In this document: positions 16,050-24,179 of the stretch, in pieces
Layout of the letters: each line of letters begins with the position of its first letter
How positions within the stretch are numbered: position 1 is the first letter of the stretch
Source of the DNA: CAZAPG01 sp964486935
GTDB lineage: Bacteria; Chloroflexota; Anaerolineae; 4572-78; J111
Direction of reading: 5' to 3'
Length of the DNA: 64,000 nt
Assembly (NCBI GenBank): GCA_964486935.1
Contig: CAZAPG010000037.1
Location: forward strand, 1-64,000
Translations under genes and position numbers: made by a program
Notes under the pieces: model-generated
The model's input: the letters and a program-made list of their open reading frames with translations, nothing else
Databases searched by the model: none
What the model was told of the DNA's origin: nothing

Positions 16050-18017
16050 ATGCGGATTAACGAGCGCAAATTAGACCGGATTTTGGCAAACGTGCAAAAG
16101 CCGGCCCGCTATATTGGCGGCGAGTACAACAGCGTGGCCAAAAATTGGGCCGACCCCCAAATTTTAACCAAAGTGGCCCTGGTTTTTCCCGACGTGTACG
16201 ACCTGGGGATGAGCAACCTGGGGCTGGCCATTTTGTACGACCTGCTTAACAAGCGCAATGACACGCTGGCCGAGCGCGTTTACGTGCCCTGGCCCGATAT
16301 GGAAGCCGAAATGCGCTCTGCCGGCATACCGCTGTACGCTCTGGAAAGTTACCGCACCCTGGATGAGTTTGATTTGATTGGCATCAGCCTGCCTTATGAA
16401 CAACTTTACACTAACGTACTAACCATGTTAGACATGGCCGGCCTGCCGCTACTGAGCCTGGAGCGCGACGCCTCGTATCCGCTTGTTTGCGCCGGCGGTA
16501 ACGCCGTGTTCAACCCCGAACCTATGGCCGATTTTATTGATTTTTTTGTCATGGGCGAAGGCGAGGATGTGATTATTGAAATCATCGAGGCTATGCGCCA
16601 GGTTGAGCATAAGGATCGTGACACCCAACTGCGGCGGCTGGCTCAAATTCCGGGCATCTACGTGCCGCGCTTTTACGCGTTTAGCTACTACCAGGAAGAT
16701 GGCACTATCTCAAATGTGGAGCCGCTGGTAGAAGAGGCCGAGCCGCACATTGTCAAGCGCATTACCCCTTTGATGCCGCCGCCCGTTACCAAATTTATTG
16801 TGCCTTTTGTGGATGTGGTTTTCAACCGGGCTTCTATTGAAATTCAACGGGGTTGCACCCGGGGGTGCCGCTTTTGCCAGGCCGGAATGATTTTTAGGCC
16901 CGTGCGCGAACGGTCGCTGGAAGAGCTGGTTGAAACAGTGGATAAAATTGTGCGGGATACCGGCCACGAGGAAATTGGCCTGCTGTCGCTTAGCAGCAGC
17001 GACTATACCCAGATTGGGCCGCTGGTGCAGGCCATCTCTCAAAAGTATGGCGAGCAGGCGCTCAACATCTCGCTGCCCAGCCTGCGGATTGAGTCGTTCT
17101 CTGCCGATTTGATGGAGATGTTGCAGGGCAGTCGCAAGGGCAGTTTCACCTTTGCGCCCGAAGCCGCCACCGACCGCATGCGCAACGTCATCAACAAATA
17201 TATCAGCACCGAAGATTTGCTTCAAACCGCCGGGGAGGTTTACAGCCGGGGCTGGCGGCTGATTAAGCTCTATTTTATGATTGACCAGCCCACCGAAACC
17301 GATGAGGACGTGGTGGCCATTGCCAAACTGGCCAAACGCGTTTTGGAAATTGGCAAAAAGTATCACGGCGGCAGGGCCAGGGTGCGGGTGGGGGTCAGCA
17401 CGTTTGTGCCCAAACCGCACACGCCGTTTCAATGGGCGCCGCTGGTTGATTTGGATGAAATTCGGCGCAAGCAAGAGTTGATGCGCCAGGAATTTGGCCG
17501 CGCGCGGGGCATCATCTTTAACTGGAACGAACCGGAAGAAAGTTTTATGGAGGCGTTTCTCTCTCGTGGCGACCGCCGGCTGGGGCCGGTTATCAAAACG
17601 GCCTGGGAGAAGGGGGCCAGGTTCGATGCCTGGAACGAATGGCATCGCCCTGCTGCCTGGCGAGAAGCGTTTGCCGGGCATGGGCTGGACCCGGCCTGGT
17701 ACGCTCACCGGGCGCGTCCGGCCGATGAGATTTTTGCCTGGGACCACATTAACGCCGGCGTTGAAAAACGCTGGCTGTTAATGGACTGGTATGCCGCCGA
17801 AAAAGGCGAAACCAAGGTGGATTGCCGCGAACATTGCTACCATTGCGGCATTCTGACTGCCTTTAAGGGGCTGCGGGCCAACACGCCGCCTCCGGCCTGG
17901 GAGTGCCCGCCCATTCGCAACCCGCGCTGGCAAAAGCTGGCCGACGAAGGCCAGGTAATTGGCCTGACCCAGGTAGTCAAAGAAAATATGACCCGAAGCC
18001 GCGTGCCGGAGAAGTGA
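16050..18017 (+). CDS. TIGR03960-family B12-domain-like radical SAM protein
   Basis: The 655-residue protein starts at ATG 16050 after AGGGAG. Residues 1-210 resemble a B12-binding fold, but the cobalamin His motif (DxHxxG) reads PDVYDLG, so cobalamin may not bind through His. The radical SAM core follows, with CTRGCRFC near residue 270 for the 4Fe-4S cluster. A late Cys pair, CREHCYHC, lies near 605. This pattern is TIGR03960, whose reaction is not established. Its usual partner, a DUF2344 protein, is absent: the next gene lies on the opposite strand. Recognition of the family is strong; function stays open. Confidence 0.9.
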   Translation: MRINERKLDRILANVQKPARYIGGEYNSVAKNWADPQILTKVALVFPDVYDLGMSNLGLAILYDLLNKRNDTLAERVYVPWPDMEAEMRSAGIPLYALESYRTLDEFDLIGISLPYEQLYTNVLTMLDMAGLPLLSLERDASYPLVCAGGNAVFNPEPMADFIDFFVMGEGEDVIIEIIEAMRQVEHKDRDTQLRRLAQIPGIYVPRFYAFSYYQEDGTISNVEPLVEEAEPHIVKRITPLMPPPVTKFIVPFVDVVFNRASIEIQRGCTRGCRFCQAGMIFRPVRERSLEELVETVDKIVRDTGHEEIGLLSLSSSDYTQIGPLVQAISQKYGEQALNISLPSLRIESFSADLMEMLQGSRKGSFTFAPEAATDRMRNVINKYISTEDLLQTAGEVYSRGWRLIKLYFMIDQPTETDEDVVAIAKLAKRVLEIGKKYHGGRARVRVGVSTFVPKPHTPFQWAPLVDLDEIRRKQELMRQEFGRARGIIFNWNEPEESFMEAFLSRGDRRLGPVIKTAWEKGARFDAWNEWHRPAAWREAFAGHGLDPAWYAHRARPADEIFAWDHINAGVEKRWLLMDWYAAEKGETKVDCREHCYHCGILTAFKGLRANTPPPAWECPPIRNPRWQKLADEGQVIGLTQVVKENMTRSRVPEK

Positions 18018-18019
18018 GG

Positions 18020-18646
18020 CTAAACCATTGCGGCTTCTGCTTCAAGTTCGGGTTCCGGGTCAACCTCGGCTTCTTCAATTTCTTCCCAGCTTTCAAAATC
18101 TTCTTCCCGGTCCTCAGAGCCAAAGCGGGTATCTATGATGCGGCTGTAGTAGTACTCCTCAAAAAATTCCTCGACTGCCTTTTCTCCGATGAGTACAGCG
18201 TTTTCCCATTCTTTTCTAAATTCTATGGCTAATCGTTTGGCTTCCTGCTCGCCATATCTATCGACGTTAAACGTTTTATGCCACCGCTTCTGCCCCGCCG
18301 GCCCGCCGGGGATAAAGGCGCACCAGTAGCCTACCAGCCGTTCTTTATCCCAGCGGTGGGCATACTCGGTGTAATAGACGCCGGTGATGCCGCTGGTGTT
18401 ATGTCCCATTAGCCTGCCCCTGTGAAATGGTTTGTTAGGTTGAGGGTCTGCTCTGGCTTCGGGGTGGTCTTTTAAATATTGTTCCAGATATTCTTCGGCA
18501 GCAACTAACGCTTTGCCTTTGCTGCCGTAAACATTATCGCTAAATAATTTGGAATGATACCCTCTTTTCCCTCCGGCCCGCGCTTGCCAGCCATGCGTTC
18601 CCTTGGTTGAGTTTTTTGGCTTATCAATTCTGACAATGCAACCCAT
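18020..18646 (-). CDS. Protein with two AP2-like DNA-binding segments
   Basis: The 208 residues begin after a GGGAGGA ribosome-binding site. Two stretches fit the bacterial AP2 (integrase-type DNA-binding) pattern. The first is GWQARAGGKRGYHSKLFSD followed by YGSKGKALVAAEEYLEQYL (about 19-58). The second runs from GITGVYYTEY through GYWCAFIPGG and HKTFNVDRYGEQEAKRLAIE (about 86-150). A strongly acidic tail follows. AP2 domains in bacteria occur in homing endonucleases and phage proteins; here no nuclease domain is visible, so it may be a stand-alone DNA-binding protein. The stop lies two bases from the convergent TIGR03960 stop. Confidence 0.7.
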   Translation of the reverse strand: MGCIVRIDKPKNSTKGTHGWQARAGGKRGYHSKLFSDNVYGSKGKALVAAEEYLEQYLKDHPEARADPQPNKPFHRGRLMGHNTSGITGVYYTEYAHRWDKERLVGYWCAFIPGGPAGQKRWHKTFNVDRYGEQEAKRLAIEFRKEWENAVLIGEKAVEEFFEEYYYSRIIDTRFGSEDREEDFESWEEIEEAEVDPEPELEAEAAMV

Positions 18647-18953
18647 AGTTTCCTCCCTGTATGATAATTATAATTGCTGCTGACTAACGGCTCTGTTTAC
18701 TGGCGGTTATTATTTTACCTCATTTAATGGAGTTATGAAAATTTTACCGTGACTATTGATAACTTATGAAACAAAAGTTACATTATTCATTCAGCTAACA
18801 ACCGGCGCAGCTAACTAACGTGGTATATTAAGTGGACATTCGATTTAAGGTTGACCTACAGCAGAGCAGGTAGCGGCTTTGCAGGGGTTTAAGGGGTAAC
18901 GGCAACACAATACGTTGTTTATACTGCACATTTGCCTTGAGCGCGAAAATTGC
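18647..18953. other. AT-rich intergenic region
   Basis: About 300 bases between two leftward genes, richer in A and T than its surroundings. A TATAAT word at about 18667-18672 could serve the AP2 gene, but no matching -35 is seen. I see no gene, repeat or terminator here. Confidence 0.4.
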
Positions 18954-20120
18954 CTATTGCGCGTCTGCGGGAGCGGGCAGGGTTACTTTGCGGTTCAAAG
19001 GCGTTATGAACCAGACCGGTAAAATTCCGGCCAGGGCCAGGATTGCCGCCAGCAAAAACAGGCCGGTCAAACCAAACCATTGAAACACCGGAGCCAAAAT
19101 CCACGCGCCCAGGCCAATGCCCAAATCAAACCCCAAATAAAACACGGCGCTGGCGCGCCCCCGTTCAGCCGCCGATACATTTTCAACGTGGATGGCAATT
19201 AACAGGGGGTGTAAAATTCCGCCGCCAACGGCAATAAATATGGTGGCGGCCAGTAGTTGCCACTGCGCGGCAGCAAAAGCCAGGCCACTCAACCCCAGCG
19301 CCGTTAGCAAAAATGAAATTATCATCGTAGCGGTCTGGTTAGCGCGGTCCAGCAGCCGTCCGGTGGCCAACCGGGTCAAAATAATGCTAACACCATACAC
19401 GGTATAAACCAGGCCGGCCAGCCCCAACGAGCGCCGCTCTACCAGCAGAGGCAAAAATTGAAAGAACGCGCCAAACCCCACCCCAAATAATACGGCAGCA
19501 GCCAGCGGGAACTGTAATTTCCTGAACACTACCAGCAAATTGCCCCAGTTGAAGGTTTGTTTTTGCAGCGGCGTTTGCGGGCGTACCCGCAGCGCCAGCC
19601 CCCCGCCAATGAGCGCCAGTATGCCCGACAACCAAAACGCGCCGGCCAGGGTCAGGCTATCCAGCATGGCGTTGACGGTGGCCGGAGTCAGCGTCATGGC
19701 TACGTTGGCTGCCGTGCCAAACAGAGCCAGCGCCGAGGCCCGCTTTTGAGGCGCGGCCAGGTCGGAGATGAGGGCGGTAGCGGCAGTAGTAAAAGTTACA
19801 TAGCCCGCGGCCTGCAACATGCGCAGGCCAAACAACAACACCGGCTGGGTAGTCAAACTGACCCCGACCGCGCCCACTACCAGCGCGCCGGTGCCAAACA
19901 GCATTACCTTTTGACGCCCCCAGCTATCGGCCAGCACGCCGGCCAGGGGCCGCACCAGCAGCGAGGTGACGCCCAGCGCGCCCAGCACCACGCCTACCTG
20001 CCAGTCGGGCAAACCCACCCCGGTTAAATAGAGCGGCAGCGGTATCATCAGGGTGTAAAAGGCGGCAAAAAAGAGCAGGGTTGCCGTCCAGATTGTCCAG
20101 TAGCCTTTGGCCATTTTCAT
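18954..20120 (-). CDS. MFS transporter, last gene of the arsenic unit
   Basis: The 388 residues have about 12 membrane segments and the family's loop motif between helices 2 and 3 (GVLADSWGRQKVMLFG). The start ATG overlaps the stop of arsN2 as TGATG, so the gene is translationally coupled to an arsenic-resistance unit. The natural inference is efflux of an organoarsenical, its acetylated product or a related toxin. It lacks the context of ArsJ (no adjacent glyceraldehyde-3-phosphate dehydrogenase gene), and I cannot assign a named ars subfamily. A broad drug exporter is the alternative. It acts at the cytoplasmic membrane. Confidence 0.85.
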   Translation of the reverse strand: MKMAKGYWTIWTATLLFFAAFYTLMIPLPLYLTGVGLPDWQVGVVLGALGVTSLLVRPLAGVLADSWGRQKVMLFGTGALVVGAVGVSLTTQPVLLFGLRMLQAAGYVTFTTAATALISDLAAPQKRASALALFGTAANVAMTLTPATVNAMLDSLTLAGAFWLSGILALIGGGLALRVRPQTPLQKQTFNWGNLLVVFRKLQFPLAAAVLFGVGFGAFFQFLPLLVERRSLGLAGLVYTVYGVSIILTRLATGRLLDRANQTATMIISFLLTALGLSGLAFAAAQWQLLAATIFIAVGGGILHPLLIAIHVENVSAAERGRASAVFYLGFDLGIGLGAWILAPVFQWFGLTGLFLLAAILALAGILPVWFITPLNRKVTLPAPADAQ

Positions 20121-20572
20121 CAGCGTAACGGCAGCGCCATTGCCAGGGCGCTCTCCGGGCAGGCCGAGGTAAATTCTACCGAATTTTTGACCGCAGCCGG
20201 TATCTGCGTCCGGTTAATGGGCTGAAAGCCAAATTTGGGAAAGAAACCGGCGGCAGTTTCAGTGAGCAGGTAAATATGGCCGACGCCCTGCTGGCGGGCC
20301 AGCTTTAAGGCCGCCTGGGTTAACTGCTGCCCCAACCCCTGCCCCCGATATGATTCCGCCACCGCCACCGACCGGAGCAGGGCCGACGCGCCGTAAAACT
20401 CCAGCGCCGCGCAGCCGATAATTTCTTGCCCGTTTCTGGCAACCAATGTTGTAGCCAGGTGCCCGGCCAAACCATCCGGCGGCAGGTTGTTTTTAGCAAG
20501 CAACTTCAATATTGCCTGAAGATTGGCCTGAGTGGCCGGTTGAATATTGTAGTTAGTTTGTGTCTTGACCAT
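20120..20572 (-). CDS. arsN2: ArsN2-type GNAT N-acetyltransferase
   Basis: The real start is ATG 20572, ten bases after the arsR stop; the longer frame to 20761 is arsR read out of frame. The 150-residue GNAT fold carries the acetyl-CoA loop YRGQGLGQQLT. It ends with the family signature around YLLTETAAGFFPKFGF and KNSVEFTSACPESA, typical of the arsenic-operon acetyltransferase ArsN2. Members sit in ars operons; their substrate is less certain than that of ArsN1. Here it lies between arsR and an MFS exporter, all overlapping or nearly so. Assignment rests on the signature and on context together. Confidence 0.85.
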   Translation of the reverse strand: MVKTQTNYNIQPATQANLQAILKLLAKNNLPPDGLAGHLATTLVARNGQEIIGCAALEFYGASALLRSVAVAESYRGQGLGQQLTQAALKLARQQGVGHIYLLTETAAGFFPKFGFQPINRTQIPAAVKNSVEFTSACPESALAMALPLR

Positions 20573-20582
20573 TTTGCCCTTG

Positions 20583-20894
20583 TTAAATTTCTGACAGCAG
20601 GCTGATGTACTGCCGCAGCCTGTCGCGGTTAATGTAATAAATGGTAAACTTATCCTGCTTTTCGGTTTGCAGCAGGCCGGCTTTGACCAGCTTTTTGACA
20701 TGCTGCGAGATGGTAGCCTGCGAGTAGTCCAAAAACTGCACCAGGTCACTGTTGCAAACATCGTTGCGAACGGCGTTTTTGCCGGCCACGTATTGCAAAA
20801 TGGCTACCCTGGCCGGGTGCGAGAGCGCATCGGCTATTTTGGCTAAAAGCAGGGTGTCATCTAAAGTTGGATGAACTGTTTTTCTAATTCTCAT
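20583..20894 (-). CDS. arsR: ArsR/SmtB-family repressor
   Basis: The 103-residue winged-helix protein has the ArsR recognition region (DLVQFLDYSQATISQHVKKLVKAGLL read in two parts, about 50-75) and a beta wing (DKFTIYYINR). Canonical arsenic sensing uses a CxC pair near this helix. Here the only cysteine is C47 (DVCNSD), so three-thiolate As(III) binding inside one chain is impossible. It may sense by a cysteine shared across the dimer or with another ligand. The gene begins one base from the arsN1 stop and probably represses the promoter at 21412-21440. Confidence 0.9.
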   Translation of the reverse strand: MRIRKTVHPTLDDTLLLAKIADALSHPARVAILQYVAGKNAVRNDVCNSDLVQFLDYSQATISQHVKKLVKAGLLQTEKQDKFTIYYINRDRLRQYISLLSEI

Positions 20895-21386
20895 TTAGAC
20901 GCCCACTATCCTGCTTCGTCTTTCCAGCAGCGCCACGTCGCGCCAGTGGTTGTCCATTTTACCCAGCTTTTCGCGGAGGCCCACCACCCGAAAACCGCAT
21001 TTTTGGTGCAGCTCGATACTCGCAACATTTTCGGGAAAAATACCGGCCTGGAGGGTCCAAAAGCCGGCTTTTTCTGACTCTTCAACCAGGGCCGTCAGCA
21101 GCTTTTTGCCGACTCCCTGGCCCCGGCGGCTGTTGGCAATGTAAATGCTTACTTCGGCCACGCCGGCATACACCCGCCGGTTTGAAACAGGAGTGAGCGC
21201 GGCCCAGCCAACCACCGTGGCCTCATCCTCGGCTACCAGGCGGCACGCTTTGAGGGTGCTGCTATCCCATTCCTCCCAATCTTTGGCTTTTTCCTGAAAC
21301 GTGGCGTTTTTAGTTTCGATGCCCTGCCGGTAGATGTCTCTCACGGCAGGCCAGTCGCCTGGCTGAAAAGGGCGAATTTTAAGCAT
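20895..21386 (-). CDS. arsN1: ArsN1-type arsinothricin N-acetyltransferase
   Basis: The start is ATG 21386, just after GGAG; the frame can be extended to a TTG at 21395. The 163 residues belong to the phosphinothricin/arsinothricin acetyltransferase group of GNAT enzymes. Supporting motifs are IYRQGIETKNATF at the N-terminus, RRGQGVGKKLL for acetyl-CoA, WTLQAGIFPENVAS, and the closing WRDVALLERRS. ArsN1 acetylates the amino group of the arsenic-containing antibiotic arsinothricin; phosphinothricin or methionine sulfoximine acetylation is an alternative. It leads a four-gene unit with arsR, arsN2 and an exporter, which favours the arsenical substrate. Confidence 0.9.
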   Translation of the reverse strand: MLKIRPFQPGDWPAVRDIYRQGIETKNATFQEKAKDWEEWDSSTLKACRLVAEDEATVVGWAALTPVSNRRVYAGVAEVSIYIANSRRGQGVGKKLLTALVEESEKAGFWTLQAGIFPENVASIELHQKCGFRVVGLREKLGKMDNHWRDVALLERRSRIVGV

Positions 21387-21401
21387 TATCTCCAACCGTA
21401 A

Positions 21402-21418
21402 GTATCATCGCATCATAC
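21402..21418. promoter_or_regulatory. Candidate ArsR operator over the -10 region
   Basis: GTATCATCGCATCATAC is an imperfect 17-base palindrome (GTATnATnnnATnATAC). It covers the -10 and start region of the promoter for arsN1-arsR. Its position is right for a repressor; binding is inferred. Confidence 0.45.
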
Positions 21419-21440
21419 TCCCATCATCGTATATTGTCAA
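21412..21440 (-). promoter_or_regulatory. Near-consensus promoter of the arsenic unit
   Basis: On the minus strand TTGACA (21440-21435), exactly 17 bases, then TATGAT (21417-21412). Transcription would start about 20 bases before the arsN1 ATG. This is the best -35/-10 pair I found in the window, fitting a gene set that is strongly induced when repression is lifted. Confidence 0.75.
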
Positions 21441-21482
21441 TAGGCGATATGTCTGGTCAACAATTGTAAAGTTGTCAAACAT

Positions 21483-21549
21483 GTAGGGGCGAGGGAGGTC
21501 GAAGCGATAGCTATCTGTATCGAGAAGGCCCTTTCGACCTGCCTCACCC
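21483..21549. repeat. Imperfect inverted-repeat element
   Basis: GGGGCGAGGGAGGTCGAA (21486-21503) pairs with TTCGACCTGCCTCACCC (21533-21549), with a GATAGCTATC palindrome inside. The GTAGGGGCGAGG edge resembles small dispersed repeats common in environmental bacterial genomes. There is one copy in this window. It could also act as a terminator region between hpt and arsN1. Confidence 0.4.
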
Positions 21550-21554
21550 GTTAT

Positions 21555-22109
21555 TCATCCGGCCACCATCCCCGGATTGACCACCCCGATAAAGGGCAGT
21601 TCGCGGAATTTTTCATCCAAATCAAGGCCGTAGCCAAATACAAATTTATCGGGGATGATAAAGCCGGTGTAATCTACCGGAATATCTACCTCTCGCCGCT
21701 CGGCTTTATCCAGCAGGGTGCAAATTTTCAGGCTGGCCGGGTTGCGGGTCGAGAGATTGCGGGTGATGTAGGCCAGGGTGTGGCCGGTGTCGATAATATC
21801 TTCTACAATGAGCACGTGCCGGTCGATAATTGGTTCGTCCAGGTCTTTGGTAATACGCACCACGCCGGTAGACTCGCGCACCTGCCGGCCATAACTGGAC
21901 ACAGCCAAAAAATCAATCTCGTGGGGAATGGTGAGGTTGCGCATCAGGTCGGTTAAAAACATTACGCCGCCCTTTAAAATGCAAAGCAGCAGCAAATCTT
22001 TGCCCCGGTAGTCAGTGGAGATTTTGCCCCCCAGCTCTTTTATGCGGGTTTGCAACTTTTCTTCGCCAATTAATTTTTCCTGTAAATAAGACTCCCATGC
22101 AGGTGTCAT
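21555..22109 (-). CDS. hpt: Hypoxanthine phosphoribosyltransferase
   Basis: The 184-residue purine-salvage enzyme joins hypoxanthine or guanine to PRPP in the cytoplasm. The PRPP-binding signature is VLIVEDIIDTGHTL (about 100-113). Upstream, LLLLCILKGGVMF is the flexible-loop region and SSYGR follows; DKFVFGYGLDLDEKFRELPFI is the typical C-terminal block (read as two parts). Length is normal for the family. A GAGGA site precedes the ATG. It follows polysaccharide genes on the same strand by about 50 bases; no functional link is evident. Confidence 0.96.
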   Translation of the reverse strand: MTPAWESYLQEKLIGEEKLQTRIKELGGKISTDYRGKDLLLLCILKGGVMFLTDLMRNLTIPHEIDFLAVSSYGRQVRESTGVVRITKDLDEPIIDRHVLIVEDIIDTGHTLAYITRNLSTRNPASLKICTLLDKAERREVDIPVDYTGFIIPDKFVFGYGLDLDEKFRELPFIGVVNPGMVAG

Positions 22110-22162
22110 AAATTTTCCTCTGCAATCCGCGTTTTATTTGGCTTGAAGCAGGCCATTTTCAG

Positions 22163-22612
22163 CTACAAACCGCGATAAGTCCACAGCCGGTTTGCGCCAA
22201 AATTCCAAAAAAGGACCACGCCAATAGCTGCCAGTTTGGCCAGGTTGTAGCTGAACGGCTCGCCAATATAGGGCACCAGGATGGCATCCAGCCCAACCAC
22301 AATCAAGTTGTTGATGAGCAGTCCAAAAAAATTGACCAGCGCAAACATGGGCAACTGTTTGCGTTTTTTGCGCGCGCGAGACTCCGGAAATGTCCACAAC
22401 CGATTCCAGACAAAGTTACTAACAATTGCCGTTCCCACCGAAACGGTGTTGGCCCAAAATAACGGCCAGCCCATTCCGCCGCGCAAAATATTCAGCAGGC
22501 CAAAATCAATAATGGCTCCCAACGCGCCAACAAGGGCAAATTTAACAAAACGATGAACTTCTTTGGAGTTACTTTGATAAATACTGGTGATATTTTCAAA
22601 AATAACCAACAT
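22163..22612 (-). CDS. GtrA-family membrane protein
   Basis: The 149-residue protein has four membrane helices in the GtrA pattern: FVKFALVGALGAIIDFG, ANTVSVGTAIVSNFVWNRLWTF, MFALVNFFGLLINNLIVV, and a last helix ending WNFGANRLWTY. GtrA proteins are thought to flip or support transfer of lipid-linked sugars for surface polysaccharide modification. It overlaps the O-antigen-ligase-like gene upstream by 17 bases, which supports a joint role in cell-surface glycan assembly. Confidence 0.92.
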   Translation of the reverse strand: MLVIFENITSIYQSNSKEVHRFVKFALVGALGAIIDFGLLNILRGGMGWPLFWANTVSVGTAIVSNFVWNRLWTFPESRARKKRKQLPMFALVNFFGLLINNLIVVGLDAILVPYIGEPFSYNLAKLAAIGVVLFWNFGANRLWTYRGL

Positions 22613-24179
22613 GGCCTTCTCTCGATTGTGTGGAGGTTTGGGAGTGTCGATAAATAACGGAGATTAACCCCAGCATAATTGCAATATGCAGGTACATGCC
22701 CTGCACGTATAAATTGTCAACCAGATTGTGAATATGTAAATGGACCATTATACCTAGCGCGCCGGCGGCAACAGCCTGATGAAAGCCCCGGCTGCGGCGC
22801 ACTACCTTCCATAATAACCCAAAAGTGAGAATCCAAAAAATCAGATAAGCCAGAAAGCCAATTAACCCGGCTTCGGCGCCAATATTCAGTAGATAGTTAT
22901 GGGCGTGCCCCAACGGGTCTAGCCAGCGCCCCACGGCATAGGCCGGGTAAACAACGGCATAATTGCCAAAGCCAACGCCCAGCCAAAAATTATCCTGCCA
23001 CATTTCTCTGGCGGCCTGCCAATGAGCCAGCCGCTCCAGCGTGGCAAAGTTGGCATCGGTAACGGGGGCGGTGGCTACATCGGTAATGGTTACAATGGCG
23101 ACGGCCCCGGCAAAACGCTGAATCACATTATCGTAGGCTTGGTTAACCGGGCCGGCTGGGGTAAGGCTAACATCAAACGAGCCGATTAAGCCAATTAGCG
23201 CGAGCAGCAAAACCAGGGCGACCAGCAGGGCCGCGGTTTTTTTGCTGCGCGCGCTTAAAGTTACCAGAGCGGCTGCGGCAAACCCTACCCACGCCCCCCG
23301 CGATTGGCTGGCAAACAGCGCCGCCAGCATCATAACCAGCGCCAAACTGACCAAAATAAGGCTGATTATTTGATAGGCTCTGGCGCTAATGGCCCCTTTT
23401 AATTGATGCAGACCGCCCGGTGGCTTTAATAGCTGCGCCAAATTCCAAACCGCCAGCGACAGGGCCAGCGGCAAAACCAGCCCCAAATAACCGCCGTAGG
23501 GGTTGGGCTGGGCAAAAGTGCCGTAGGCCCTCAAAAAACGACCCTCAAATAGCTCAAAACCGGGCGGACCCACCCTAAAAATAAATTGGTACAGGCCCAA
23601 TCCGGCTTGCAACAGGCCGGTAAGCAGCACCACCAGCACCACCCATTTAAGCTGGTTGGCCGGCAGAAGATTAAAAATAAAAAGATACAACGCCAGCATT
23701 TCAACCCATTTGGCGGTTTCAACCAGGCTGCCCCCAATTGAAAAGGTGGTTAACCACGACAGGCTCACCAGGCCAATAAACAACAGCAGCGGCCACAGCA
23801 GCGGCCCGCCGTAAATTTTTAGCGGCGATTTACCCCGGCTGCCCCCGGCCAATATTTTGAGCAGCCAGGCGAGCATCATCAGCGCCAAAACCCCCTCCAT
23901 CAAGCCCACCCTGAATCCCCCCGGCGAGACCGTCAGCAAGCTGCTAAAGGGAATTACCGGAATCAGCAGGTACAGGCACAGGGTAGGGTTAATCAGCGCC
24001 AGGGTTAAAAAAATAAGGCCGCCCGCCAGCAGCATGGCCGCCGGTAACGGCAGCCAGGCCAGAGCTATCCCCCCCGCCACAGTCAGGCCAACAATAAAGG
24101 GGGGATAAACCCAGGCCTTCACCGAAATCGGCGGCAGAGTTAACCCCATTAATTTGCGGGCGGCGGCAAAAGCGGGCAT
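22596..24179 (-). CDS. O-antigen ligase/polymerase-like (Wzy_C) membrane protein
   Basis: The 527-residue protein has about 12 membrane helices. The family's large external loop lies between late helices, with LAHWQAAREMWQDNFWLGVGF and DPLGHAHNYLLNIGAEAGL. The latter His-Asn region is the conserved Wzy_C/WaaL signature. Such proteins join or polymerise lipid-linked glycans at the outer face of the membrane. Chloroflexota mostly lack LPS, so a surface polysaccharide or glycoprotein polymerase is likelier than a true O-antigen ligase. The start overlaps the UDP-glucuronate decarboxylase stop by one base (TAATG). Confidence 0.88.
   Translation of the reverse strand: MPAFAAARKLMGLTLPPISVKAWVYPPFIVGLTVAGGIALAWLPLPAAMLLAGGLIFLTLALINPTLCLYLLIPVIPFSSLLTVSPGGFRVGLMEGVLALMMLAWLLKILAGGSRGKSPLKIYGGPLLWPLLLFIGLVSLSWLTTFSIGGSLVETAKWVEMLALYLFIFNLLPANQLKWVVLVVLLTGLLQAGLGLYQFIFRVGPPGFELFEGRFLRAYGTFAQPNPYGGYLGLVLPLALSLAVWNLAQLLKPPGGLHQLKGAISARAYQIISLILVSLALVMMLAALFASQSRGAWVGFAAAALVTLSARSKKTAALLVALVLLLALIGLIGSFDVSLTPAGPVNQAYDNVIQRFAGAVAIVTITDVATAPVTDANFATLERLAHWQAAREMWQDNFWLGVGFGNYAVVYPAYAVGRWLDPLGHAHNYLLNIGAEAGLIGFLAYLIFWILTFGLLWKVVRRSRGFHQAVAAGALGIMVHLHIHNLVDNLYVQGMYLHIAIMLGLISVIYRHSQTSTQSREGHVGYF

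Noticed and set aside
16710..17747. A 345-residue antisense frame within the radical SAM gene
   Set aside because: No ribosome-binding site, no recognisable family, and the plus strand has the CxxxCxxC motif and family sequence throughout.
20573..20761. N-terminal extension of the arsN2 acetyltransferase to 20761
   Set aside because: This part is arsR read in another frame. ATG 20572 lies ten bases after the arsR stop and begins the GNAT fold.
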